A DNA stretch of 14,155 nucleotides, from positions 1-14,155 of the forward strand of contig JANWHJ010000056.1 in the NCBI GenBank assembly GCA_025450475.1, in the 5' to 3' direction. The notes under the pieces are model-generated. The model made no database searches. It saw nothing but the letters and a program-made list of their open reading frames with translations, and was not told the DNA's origin. Source of the DNA: Nitrososphaera sp. (lineage in GTDB: Archaea; Thermoproteota; Nitrososphaeria; Nitrososphaerales; Nitrososphaeraceae). The position numbers and the translations under genes are program-made. Positions 7,586 through 14,155 of this stretch are shown here, piece after piece. Position 1 is the first letter of the stretch. Each line of letters opens with the position of its first letter.

Positions 7586-8731
7586 ATGCTAATTTCGCAC
7601 ATTTCTGATCTTCACCTCGGGTACGCGCAGTTTGGGCTAGAGGAGAGAGAGGAAGACACGTATGAGGCTTTTCACGAGGCCATAGACGCCTCAATAAAAG
7701 AGGGAGTCAAGCTTGTAATCCTCGCCGGCGATCTTTTCCATAACCCAAGGCCGTGCGGCAAGGCGATAATCACGCTGGGCAATGCGTTGAAAAAATTAAA
7801 AGATAAACAGATACCTGCGACGTTTGTGCTGGGCGAGCACGACATCAGCCGCCTTCGCGATGTGCCTTTTCCTCACATCTATAGCAATCTCGGACTTGTG
7901 AAAAAGCTGCGGCATGACGAGCCTTTCATCGTTGAAGATTGTGCAGTGTTTGGCGCAGACAAGGAGCGGCGGAGCAATATTGATTCTTTGATCGAAAAGA
8001 TGCACCACGCAGAGCAGGTAGCGAAGCGGCATGCGGGCAAGAAGGTGATAGTGCTGCACCAAGGCCTGATGGATTTCAACAAGTTTGCCGGCGAGCTGAA
8101 TTCCACAGATCTGCCGGCCGGGTTCAACTATTACGCATTCGGACACTATCACGACCACCAGGAAAAGAGGTTCGGCTCCCTCGGTGGGCCGCTTGCCTAC
8201 CCAGGCTCTATCGATCTGACGCAAAGCGAGGGCATCAAGGAAGTCGAAAAGGGCTTCATCCTGACAGACATGTCTAGCGAGGAACCATCGACTCAATGGG
8301 TTCGCCTCAGCTGCCGCCAGCAGTTTTCTACCAAAGTAGACTACAAGGACATTGCCAGTGAGGTAGACAAGATTATCAATAAGGCCAAGGGGTTTGGCAC
8401 CAAGAAGCCGATTGCGAGGATAGAAGTCGCTGGGAGCGATATTGACTCCAAGGTAATCGCAGGGCACCTGAAGCGGCTGAATGATTCTTGTCTGCACTAT
8501 GTTTGGCAGCCACTCGAAGACCACATGGCGACGACTGTGTATGATTCTAGGCCTGTAGACATTGACAGCGAGCTCTACAGGCTATCGACAGAGGCGCTTG
8601 GGTCGGACGAGCTTGCAAGATTTGCAGTCAACGAAATATTGCCGCTTGCTGCAGACGGGGACGCCAAGTCGGTCCTGGAAATGGTGTGGCAGGCGTACAA
8701 GGCAAACAAGCTCGGGGACAGAACAATATGA
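7586..8731 (+). CDS. mre11: Mre11 double-strand-break nuclease
   Basis: This 381-residue calcineurin-like phosphoesterase is the nuclease subunit of the Mre11-Rad50 complex, which binds and trims DNA ends. The dimetal motifs are in order: DLHLG (D8, H10), GDLFH (D49), GEHD (83-86), VLHQG (H158) and GHYHDH (H187, H189). The usual Asn of GNHD is Glu at residue 84, although the catalytic-type H85 is kept. A capping domain follows (about 235-330), and the C-terminal helices (about 340-381) are where archaeal Mre11 normally docks to the Rad50 coil base. It starts at ATG 7586, 19 nt after herA, with a Shine-Dalgarno site. Its stop overlaps the rad50 start as ATGA, so the two subunits are translationally coupled. 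Confidence 0.93.
   Translation: MLISHISDLHLGYAQFGLEEREEDTYEAFHEAIDASIKEGVKLVILAGDLFHNPRPCGKAIITLGNALKKLKDKQIPATFVLGEHDISRLRDVPFPHIYSNLGLVKKLRHDEPFIVEDCAVFGADKERRSNIDSLIEKMHHAEQVAKRHAGKKVIVLHQGLMDFNKFAGELNSTDLPAGFNYYAFGHYHDHQEKRFGSLGGPLAYPGSIDLTQSEGIKEVEKGFILTDMSSEEPSTQWVRLSCRQQFSTKVDYKDIASEVDKIINKAKGFGTKKPIARIEVAGSDIDSKVIAGHLKRLNDSCLHYVWQPLEDHMATTVYDSRPVDIDSELYRLSTEALGSDELARFAVNEILPLAADGDAKSVLEMVWQAYKANKLGDRTI
8714..8718 (+). promoter_or_regulatory. Shine-Dalgarno-like site of rad50
   Basis: GGGGA lies inside the mre11 end, 9 nt before ATG 8728. With the ATGA stop/start overlap it favours 8728 over the longer frame opening at 8686, whose extra 14 residues do not resemble a Rad50 N-terminus. 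Confidence 0.45.
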
Positions 8732-10827
8732 TCAAGGAAGTGCAGCTCAAAGACTTTATCGCGCATAGGGACACCAAGCTGGAATTTGGCAACGGCATAG
8801 TGGTTTTCGTGGGGCATAATGGATCGGGCAAGTCGTCAATAATAGACGCGGTGACCTTTGCATTCTTTGGTAAGCATACCAGAAAGTCAAACAAGAACCT
8901 CGTGAGAAGAGGGGCCAACTCTGCAATGGTGCAGATACGCTTTGCGCTCAACTCAAAAGAGTTCCAGGCAACCCGGGCGATCAACGGATCCGGCCAACAG
9001 TCGTTTTCCCAATTTGCAATAGTTTCAGACGGCAGCACAATGTTGAACAGACCGATCGTCGGGGGCGAGCGGAGGCAGTTTGGCGAATCTATGAGCAATG
9101 AAATAGCCAAGGTGCTCGGACTCGACTACGAAAAACTGCGCGTGGCTGCCGTGGTCCAACAAGGCGAACTAGTCAAAATAGTTGAAGCACAGCCAAAGGA
9201 ATTCAAGGAGCTGCTGAATGGGCTCATCGGGATCGACAGGCTCGATTTGGCTTTTGAAACTATGCGCGAGGTGATTGCTGGCTTTCGCGACAGGCTTCGG
9301 GACGCGACAGATGGTCACACCGATACCGACATTCCCAAGGTGGAAGAGCTAGTAAACAAGAAAGAGATCGAGCTAAAACAGACGAAAACGGTCCTTGCAG
9401 AGTTTGAAAACGAAAGGAAAATGCTGGAAGACAAGATCCGGCAACTAGAACAGGAGATTGAGAGGATGGAGCCCTTGATTCTGCAGGTCAGAGAGCTTCA
9501 GACCAGGGAGGAGCTGCTCGTTCGTCACGTCAACGAGAGGCGCATCCACGTAGGCAGCGAGGTGTCTAGAATTGAACGCATTCTCAAGGAAGCAGCCGGC
9601 TCGCTGGAATTGCTAAAAGGCAAGGACGAAGTCGAAATGCGGTTGCAAATGGCTAGGTTAGAGATCGACGAAGTCCAGTTCAAGATAGAGGAAAACGAAG
9701 GCGCTTCCGGCGAATTACGCGGGTTTCTAGAATGCTCTGACCGGCTGCAATTGATGAACGGCAGATGCCCGGTATGCAACTCTTTCGTTACGAAAGTAAA
9801 TGAAATGTTTGACACTTCGCACATTCAGGTGGAGATCAGGCGCAAAGCTGACGAAAAGTCAAAGCTGCAGGCATCAAAAATCGAGCTGAAAAAAGAAGAG
9901 AAGCAGCTGGCAGAGCAGGACAAGAAGATAGCGGCCGCAGAAAAGTTCCTTTCAAACAACGCTATCGGATCTGACGAAGATCTCGCACCGCTAAAAACCG
10001 AACTGAAGAGCAAGACCCAGGACTTGGCAAGGCTGCCAAAAGAAATCATGGTGGCGGGCGACGACCCCTTCCAGATCGCAATCGACGACACTTCCAGGTC
10101 ACTTGCAACCGAAATATCCGCGTTGAGACAGCACGTCACGGGCTTTAGCCCACACCAGTATTCTAACGCCAAGCTGGAAAAAGGCAACCTATCGAAGCGG
10201 TTGCTCGACATCCACAGAAAGATGGGCGTATACCAGAAGGCAATCGATGACTCAAATGTCATCATAGATTCCAGCAGAAAGATAATTGAAGAGCTGCAAA
10301 AAGCAGCCAAGTTTGTCAGAACGCTTGAAAAGATCCGCTCGGTGATATTTGCCCGGGACGGGATGGTCGGGATCAGCCTGCGCTCTTGGGCACTTGGAGT
10401 CATATCAAGGCAGGCATCAGAGTACGCGTCTCTTTTCAACATTGGCATTTCGAGGATTGAGCTTTCGGAAAGTGCACGGGAAATTGCGATAATGTGTTAC
10501 GGCCGGCAGGGAGAAATAGACATGGATTCGCTAAGTGGAGGAGAAAAAGTGGCTGTTGCTCTTGCGCTCCGGCTCGGAATCACGTACATGATGGGCTCAA
10601 ACAAGCTAGATTTTGTCATCCTTGACGAGCCCACCACTCACCTTGACGAAGAAAGGAGAAAGGCGCTTGTCACGATAATATCGGAGGCGTTCAGAGAGGG
10701 GTCCGGCCCACTGGCGCAGCTGATAATAATAACACACGATTCAGACATTTTCGAAAACTCCGAAGTCGATCAGATCTTTAGGTTTGAAATGACTTCAGAA
10801 GGATCACGCGTTTCGATAGAGCAATAA
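8728..10827 (+). CDS. rad50: Rad50 SMC-like ATPase, short coiled coil
   Basis: This 699-residue ABC/SMC-type ATPase starts MIKEVQLKDFIAHRDT. Walker A is GHNGSGKSS (29-37), and the Q-loop segment is VVQQGE. Two heptad-rich coiled-coil arms flank the zinc hook CPVC (347-350). In the C-lobe the signature is LSGGE (602-606), Walker B is VILDEPTTHLD (630-640) and the His switch is ITHD (668-671). The hook cysteines pair two Rad50 molecules through one zinc, tethering DNA ends while Mre11 cuts. The protein is clearly shorter than the well-known Pyrococcus Rad50 (about 880 residues), and the loss lies in the coil arms rather than the heads. The start at 8728 overlaps the mre11 stop by 4 nt (ATGA) and has GGGGA 9 nt upstream. 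It is the last gene of the nurA-herA-mre11-rad50 unit. Confidence 0.94.
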   Translation: MIKEVQLKDFIAHRDTKLEFGNGIVVFVGHNGSGKSSIIDAVTFAFFGKHTRKSNKNLVRRGANSAMVQIRFALNSKEFQATRAINGSGQQSFSQFAIVSDGSTMLNRPIVGGERRQFGESMSNEIAKVLGLDYEKLRVAAVVQQGELVKIVEAQPKEFKELLNGLIGIDRLDLAFETMREVIAGFRDRLRDATDGHTDTDIPKVEELVNKKEIELKQTKTVLAEFENERKMLEDKIRQLEQEIERMEPLILQVRELQTREELLVRHVNERRIHVGSEVSRIERILKEAAGSLELLKGKDEVEMRLQMARLEIDEVQFKIEENEGASGELRGFLECSDRLQLMNGRCPVCNSFVTKVNEMFDTSHIQVEIRRKADEKSKLQASKIELKKEEKQLAEQDKKIAAAEKFLSNNAIGSDEDLAPLKTELKSKTQDLARLPKEIMVAGDDPFQIAIDDTSRSLATEISALRQHVTGFSPHQYSNAKLEKGNLSKRLLDIHRKMGVYQKAIDDSNVIIDSSRKIIEELQKAAKFVRTLEKIRSVIFARDGMVGISLRSWALGVISRQASEYASLFNIGISRIELSESAREIAIMCYGRQGEIDMDSLSGGEKVAVALALRLGITYMMGSNKLDFVILDEPTTHLDEERRKALVTIISEAFREGSGPLAQLIIITHDSDIFENSEVDQIFRFEMTSEGSRVSIEQ

Positions 10828-10850
10828 GGGGAACTAGTGCAGCACCCCTT
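10826..10850 (+). terminator. Inverted repeat after rad50, possible 3'-end hairpin
   Basis: AAGGGG (10826-10831) and CCCCTT (10845-10850) form a perfect 6-bp stem with a 13-base loop, beginning at the rad50 stop codon. No T run follows, so a role in ending or protecting the mRNA is only inferred. Confidence 0.3.
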
Positions 10851-10883
10851 CGAACGTGAAAACGTGTTCCCATCTAGGTTACT

Positions 10884-10903
10884 AATTCAAACGTTCTTGA
10901 ATT
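10884..10903. terminator. Inverted repeat between converging rad50 and cupin genes
   Basis: AATTCAA (10884-10890) and TTGAATT (10897-10903) form a perfect 7-bp stem with a 6-base loop. It lies 4 nt after the cupin stop on the minus strand and 57 nt after the rad50 stop on the plus strand, so it could mark the 3' end of either transcript. The rest of the 80-bp gap shows no gene. Confidence 0.3.
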
Positions 10904-10907
10904 GATT

Positions 10908-11267
10908 TCAAGTTCTCTTGTAATCATCATCTAATCTAACGATATCTGATTCATCAAATTCGCCTGTGGATATTTCCAAAATTATTCCTCGCCCTTGTTC
11001 TCCCATCCCGATCAATCTATGAACGGTCTTTGGGGGAATAGCTATCGTATCACCTGCATTCAATATTGATATCTTGGCGTCCGCATCCTTGCCAATCTGC
11101 ACTTTAACGGGACCTTGTATTACCTTCCAGAATTCACTTCTTTTTTCGTGATACTGCAGTGATAGGCGTTTGTCACCTTCGATGTAGACGAGCTTGACAG
11201 TGGATTTTTCATTTAATGTGAAGCGTTCAAAGTGACCCCATGGACGAGTCTCTACCAGCGTGTTCAA
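10908..11267 (-). CDS. Stand-alone mannose-6-phosphate isomerase type II cupin
   Basis: This 119-residue single-domain cupin resembles the C-terminal isomerase half of bifunctional GMP/PMI enzymes (AlgA/ManC type). Matches include RPWGHFERF (8-16), SLQYHEKRSEFWKVIQG (36-52), IPPKTVHRL (77-85) and DIVRLDDDY (108-116). Q38, H40, E45 and H83 are the expected metal ligands. Family members interconvert mannose-6-phosphate and fructose-6-phosphate. The nucleotidyltransferase half is absent, so it would act alone or have a different sugar-phosphate substrate. The start must be TTG at 11267: TAA closes the frame at 11277-11279, and the only internal Met (88) is far past the conserved PWG. A TATA-like box is 30 nt upstream. 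It follows a secreted surface protein gene on the same strand after 82 bp, hinting at sugar supply for surface glycans, which is inference. Confidence 0.8.
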   Translation of the reverse strand: MNTLVETRPWGHFERFTLNEKSTVKLVYIEGDKRLSLQYHEKRSEFWKVIQGPVKVQIGKDADAKISILNAGDTIAIPPKTVHRLIGMGEQGRGIILEISTGEFDESDIVRLDDDYKRT

Positions 11268-11293
11268 GCAAACAAGTTAATACTTCAATAAGG

Positions 11294-11300
11294 TTTTAAA
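11294..11300 (-). promoter_or_regulatory. TATA-like box for the cupin gene
   Basis: The minus strand reads TTTAAAA here, with the centre about 30 nt from the TTG start at 11267. It fits a short or absent leader and supports the non-ATG start. The 82-bp gap also holds a weak 5-bp stem (AAGCG/CGCTT, 11338-11351) that overlaps the upstream gene's stop. Confidence 0.45.
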
Positions 11301-11349
11301 CGTATGGTAAGTCGCAAGGAATTACAGTCATGTTTGGAAGCGCGATCGC

Positions 11350-13062
11350 TTATCCACTGGCGACAACCACTTGAGAAGAAACTACATCTGATAGAATTTC
11401 GTTTCCGCTAAGAGCTGAAATTGCAAATATCCTGACTGTGTAGTTGCCCGGTGCATCTGGGTTCCATGCCAATCCAATGGTAGCATTGCTATTGGGATCT
11501 AGCGTACCGGATTGCCATGCCAAGTAGACGGTCACTCCTTTATGATCTCTGAATTCAACGAGTGCTACAAATGGTTGCGATTGGTCGCTGTTCTTGTTAG
11601 TTATTGTTGTAGAAACAATCGCCTGGGATCCAACAGTTACCTCACTTAGGAATTTGCCATTGGCATCCTTGAGCGAAGGCGTGGTAAAGCTGGTCATGTC
11701 AGAACCGGTTTTGAGAGCATGAACATCGACCCTTGTCGTAAAGACTTTGCTGGGGTCCTGCCCGGCTGCCACCTTTACAGCATAGTCCGCAGGTCGCTGG
11801 TCAGTGTAATTGATTATCAGTGTATCTGTGACTTGGTTTGTCCCGATGGCCGCCTTCTGATCTGAAGTAGGAAGTGCTGTTTTATTGGAGGAAGCCAAAA
11901 AGTCCGCTTCAAATACGCCAGTATTTTGGCCGGTTTCGCGTGCCAAGAGCATCAATTGATCACTGCTCGACGATACGCCGACATGGACGGAATCAATAAA
12001 ATCTGGATTGATATTCGCATCAGTATCTGCCACGTTTACCTCAATTCTTTCACCGATCGCATACACATTCCTACCGGTGGAAATCCGGCCATCTTCCGTT
12101 ACTGCCTGCTGGCCGCCTGGTCCCCCTATGCTCCCGTCATTACTGCCAATTGTAAAACTGATTTCATCGGTGTTGTTAGAGTCATTTTCCGGCACCGCCA
12201 AGTCGGCATCATAGTTCGCTTTTTCATGCAGAGTGATTACGAGAGATTCGCTAACCGGATCAATTGACGTGCCTAGCTGGTATTTTCCTTTAAAGACCGC
12301 CGTATTGTCTCCAGTCTCCTGGAACGTGATATCGCCGCTGACAAATTCACCCCCTTCAAGACCAAATAGATCTTCATTTGGTGGAGTGGCAGAATTTACC
12401 ACAAATTCATCGCGCTCGAACGGATTGAGGTTAGCATCTTGATCCTGGATTGATGTGTAGACGAAGCTGTTTACGCCGTAGGTTTCCCTGTCAAGAGAGA
12501 CTTTGGCAGCAGTTTCTTGATAGTTTATTACTTTGTGCACGTCATGCGCTGTAATTTCAAATCTAACATCTTGGTAAATATCTGCACTAATGTCGAGATC
12601 CCCTCCGGGGCCAAAAGTAACAACAGGGGCACAGTCTACAATGCAGGTGCCATCATTCATCACGCCAGCACTGTTGAAAGGATCCAAGTCGCTTGGGTCC
12701 ACAGCCGTAGCGTCAATATGCACCAAGAACAATTCAAACACACCAGTACTTTTGCTTGTTTCTGGAACTGTAACTGACTGGGTGGAGCTCGTGCCAGCAT
12801 CTGACTTGCCATCGATGCTGACTGTCAGGGTTTCGATCGTCCCTTCGCTGGTTGCAGTTGTATCTGTAATCAAGACTTGTAGTACCGCCTCGCCAAAGAA
12901 CTTGTCATCGTGCATGTCGGCTGAGGTCTCTATAGTAGTTGATTGTGCAAAAGCAGTTTGGTAATCGGATCGTAGTTGCGTTGGTGAGGCAATGACCATG
13001 GTAATAATGGCTATAGTTACTATTAGACTACAAAGCCGTGCAATTCTCAAGGCACGATACAT
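11350..13062 (-). CDS. Secreted repeat-containing surface protein, thaumarchaeal type
   Basis: This 570-residue extracellular protein of unknown function starts MYRALRIARLC. A signal peptide follows: a hydrophobic stretch (residues 9-26) and a likely cleavage after AFA (37-39). Three beta-rich units share an 'acidic loop…ET-G-x-x-T-x-VF' pattern: about 54-115 (PETSKSTGVF), 190-266 (QDQDANLNP…QETGDNTAVF) and 332-390 (ADTDANINP…RETGQNTGVF). Residues about 462-566 form a domain (SLKDANGKFL…FVALVEFRDHKG…AWQSGTLD) that I recall at the end of many thaumarchaeal extracellular proteins. Six N-glycosylation sequons are visible (N293, N296, N393, N418, N526, N540), plus one close Cys pair CIVDC (140-144). 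DANxNP loops suggest calcium binding. No C-terminal membrane anchor is seen. A TTG at 13074 would add four residues, but ATG 13062 is 27 nt from a TATA-like box and is preferred. It may be an S-layer-associated protein. Confidence 0.78.
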   Translation of the reverse strand: MYRALRIARLCSLIVTIAIITMVIASPTQLRSDYQTAFAQSTTIETSADMHDDKFFGEAVLQVLITDTTATSEGTIETLTVSIDGKSDAGTSSTQSVTVPETSKSTGVFELFLVHIDATAVDPSDLDPFNSAGVMNDGTCIVDCAPVVTFGPGGDLDISADIYQDVRFEITAHDVHKVINYQETAAKVSLDRETYGVNSFVYTSIQDQDANLNPFERDEFVVNSATPPNEDLFGLEGGEFVSGDITFQETGDNTAVFKGKYQLGTSIDPVSESLVITLHEKANYDADLAVPENDSNNTDEISFTIGSNDGSIGGPGGQQAVTEDGRISTGRNVYAIGERIEVNVADTDANINPDFIDSVHVGVSSSSDQLMLLARETGQNTGVFEADFLASSNKTALPTSDQKAAIGTNQVTDTLIINYTDQRPADYAVKVAAGQDPSKVFTTRVDVHALKTGSDMTSFTTPSLKDANGKFLSEVTVGSQAIVSTTITNKNSDQSQPFVALVEFRDHKGVTVYLAWQSGTLDPNSNATIGLAWNPDAPGNYTVRIFAISALSGNEILSDVVSSQVVVASG

Positions 13063-13085
13063 GGTGATATTCAATGCTTTGGTTC

Positions 13086-13092
13086 ATAAAAA
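13086..13092 (-). promoter_or_regulatory. TATA-like box for the minus-strand surface protein
   Basis: The minus strand reads TTTTTAT, centred 27 nt before ATG 13062. From the alternative TTG at 13074 it would be only 15 nt, so it decides the start in favour of 13062. Confidence 0.5.
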
Positions 13093-13183
13093 GTATGTCT
13101 TCATGTGAGGTAGAGAAAGCCACTAGAGGTTGCTTCTATCAGTCATAAGGAATTCTATGTCCGTGGATGATACCTGAATAATG

Positions 13184-13191
13184 TATTAATA
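13184..13191 (+). promoter_or_regulatory. TATA-like box for the plus-strand surface protein
   Basis: TATTAATA is centred about 27 nt before ATG 13214, again the leaderless spacing. The 151-bp divergent gap (13063-13213) holds this box and the opposite-strand box at 13086-13092. About 90 bp lie between them, with no gene and no clear repeat; any common regulator would bind there. Confidence 0.5.
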
Positions 13192-13213
13192 GTCTCTGCA
13201 TAATTCATGACAT

Positions 13214-14155
13214 ATGCATCGGTCGCGTGTCAACAATGAGAACCATAGGTTGCTTTCACTTGCAGTTGTCCTAGTATTGGTAGGGTCGATATTCTCAGTT
13301 ACTTTATCTTCAACAATACTTCAGCCTTCATTCGCGGATGTTGACAACATTGTTTTGGAGACTGACAAGATTACTTATCGTCCAGACTTCGACGTCGTAA
13401 TCGAAGGTTCGATAGTGGATCCTCTGACCGGGGAGGATCAGGTTACAATCACGGTCGAGACTGCAACTGGCAGTAACGATTTGGATAATGACATTACACT
13501 TACAAGCCAAGACCAATTTGATGTGGTGTATTCAATCGACAGCGGCGCTGACGAGGGTATCTATACGGTGCAGGCTGAATATGGCAGCGATACGCGCTTC
13601 ACCTACTTTATTGTTGACCAGGATGATGACACGGTCTCTGTAGATACCGATGCTAGTTCCTACAATGGAGGAGACGATGTCGTAGTAACAGGAGTCGTAG
13701 ACCACATAGTTACTGGCGAGGACGTAGTCGAAATCACAATCTTTGATCCAAATAATGACGAGATCCTTAATTCACAGGATGTAACCCTTGGAGAAGGTTC
13801 AGGTGTCGACAACGATGAATACAAGTACACTTTTACAAATCTCGACACTGATGCCACTCCTGGAAGGTATGCTGTATTGGTTGAATATGCTGACAATCAA
13901 GAAGGCTCTGCAATATTCACAGTAGAGGATACAAGCGGCGATCCAATAACCGCCAGTCTTGATAAAACTGGTTACAAGCCGGGGGACAAGGTGACAATAA
14001 CTGGCGATATTGCAACCGTGGTTAGCAGCCGCAATCTTGAAATCGTGATCGAGAATTCTACCAACGATGAAATTGATAGCGATCTCGATGTAACTGTTGC
14101 TAGTAATGGCAACTTTGAATTCGAAACTACTCTCGATGACCAGGCTGACGAAGGC
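13214..14155 (+). CDS. Secreted acidic Ig-like repeat protein (3' end outside window)
   Basis: An open frame runs from ATG 13214 to the window edge, 314 codons without a stop. The N-terminus MHRSRVNNENHRLLS leads into a hydrophobic core (about 13-30) and a likely signal cleavage after PSFA (38-41), followed by DVDNIVLETD. The mature part is strongly acidic and made of at least three beta-sandwich units of about 96-104 residues, each marked by a Y-x-x-G/D-D-x-V-x-I-x-G motif: YRPDFDVVIEG (55-65), YNGGDDVVVTG (150-160) and YKPGDKVTITG (254-264). This pattern is like MG2/Ig-type surface domains. One N-glycosylation sequon is at N281. Size, membrane anchor and exact family cannot be told because the gene is cut. 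A role as a cell-envelope or S-layer-type protein is inferred from signal, repeats and acidity. Confidence 0.75.
   Translation, partial: MHRSRVNNENHRLLSLAVVLVLVGSIFSVTLSSTILQPSFADVDNIVLETDKITYRPDFDVVIEGSIVDPLTGEDQVTITVETATGSNDLDNDITLTSQDQFDVVYSIDSGADEGIYTVQAEYGSDTRFTYFIVDQDDDTVSVDTDASSYNGGDDVVVTGVVDHIVTGEDVVEITIFDPNNDEILNSQDVTLGEGSGVDNDEYKYTFTNLDTDATPGRYAVLVEYADNQEGSAIFTVEDTSGDPITASLDKTGYKPGDKVTITGDIATVVSSRNLEIVIENSTNDEIDSDLDVTVASNGNFEFETTLDDQADEG

Noticed and set aside
7796..8524. 242-codon minus-strand frame inside mre11
   Set aside because: It mirrors the mre11 codons, has no promoter or ribosome site, and the sense strand carries clear nuclease motifs.
8686..8727. Longer rad50 start (14 extra residues)
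   Set aside because: The extra residues overlap mre11 more deeply and do not look like Rad50; ATG 8728 has an ATGA overlap and a GGGGA site.
9825..10448. 207-codon minus-strand frame inside rad50
   Set aside because: Antisense shadow of the Rad50 coiled-coil region, where few stops arise on the reverse strand.
11341..11350. GCGATCGC palindrome as a possible regulatory or repeat site
   Set aside because: Only one copy noticed, partly at the 3' end of a gene, with no partner site or context.
13063..13074. TTG 13074 as start of the minus-strand surface protein
   Set aside because: It is only about 15 nt from the TATA-like box, whereas ATG 13062 is at 27 nt and gives a normal signal peptide.
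13127..13255. Direct repeat AGGTTGCTT at 13127-13135 and 13247-13255
   Set aside because: A single 9-base match, one copy inside the coding region, is expected by chance; no further copies seen.
1..14155. CRISPR array, insertion sequence, tRNA or rRNA
   Set aside because: No regularly spaced repeats, no transposase-like frame and no tRNA-like fold were seen; the genes fill the window with gaps of about 150 bases or less.

Overview
The window comes from an archaeon, most likely a soil-type ammonia-oxidising thaumarchaeon (Nitrososphaera-like). The reasons are a single-subunit archaeal family B DNA polymerase, a nurA-herA-mre11-rad50 repair cluster, a C-terminal extracellular domain that resembles thaumarchaeal surface proteins, and archaeal promoter spacing (TATA-like box about 27 nt before the start codon, no leader). 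Lineage is inferred from protein character only; no rRNA is present.

Layout: (1) 1-174 (+) is the last 57 codons of a threonyl-tRNA synthetase. It runs head-on into an agmatinase-family gene (164-1093, -), with an 11-base overlap of the two 3' ends. (2) 1125-3806 (-) is a full-length family B replicative polymerase, 31 nt upstream of the agmatinase. (3) 3862-5169 (+) is an FAD oxidoreductase of the L-2-hydroxyglutarate oxidase type, divergent from polB across a 55-bp gap. (4) 5211-10827 (+) is a tight end-resection operon: NurA nuclease, HerA translocase, Mre11 nuclease and Rad50 ATPase. NurA/HerA overlap by 8 nt, HerA/Mre11 are 19 nt apart, and Mre11/Rad50 overlap by 4 nt. These four proteins are known to process DNA double-strand ends for homologous recombination. 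(5) 10908-11267 (-) is a stand-alone cupin of the mannose-6-phosphate isomerase type II kind. (6) 11350-13062 (-) and 13214-14155 (+, cut by the window edge) are two secreted, repeat-built surface proteins, divergent across a 151-bp control region.

The cell-surface part looks more AT-rich by eye than the repair operon. There are no tRNA/rRNA genes, mobile elements or CRISPR arrays, and no gene-free stretch longer than about 150 bases.

The most coherent unlisted signal is in the starts. Every gene that begins a transcription unit has a TATA-like box centred about 26-31 nt upstream of its start codon, implying leaderless mRNAs. Three of those starts are TTG and one is GTG. Genes inside the repair operon instead carry Shine-Dalgarno-like sites or stop/start overlaps. 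I found no convincing unknown defence or mobile system here.
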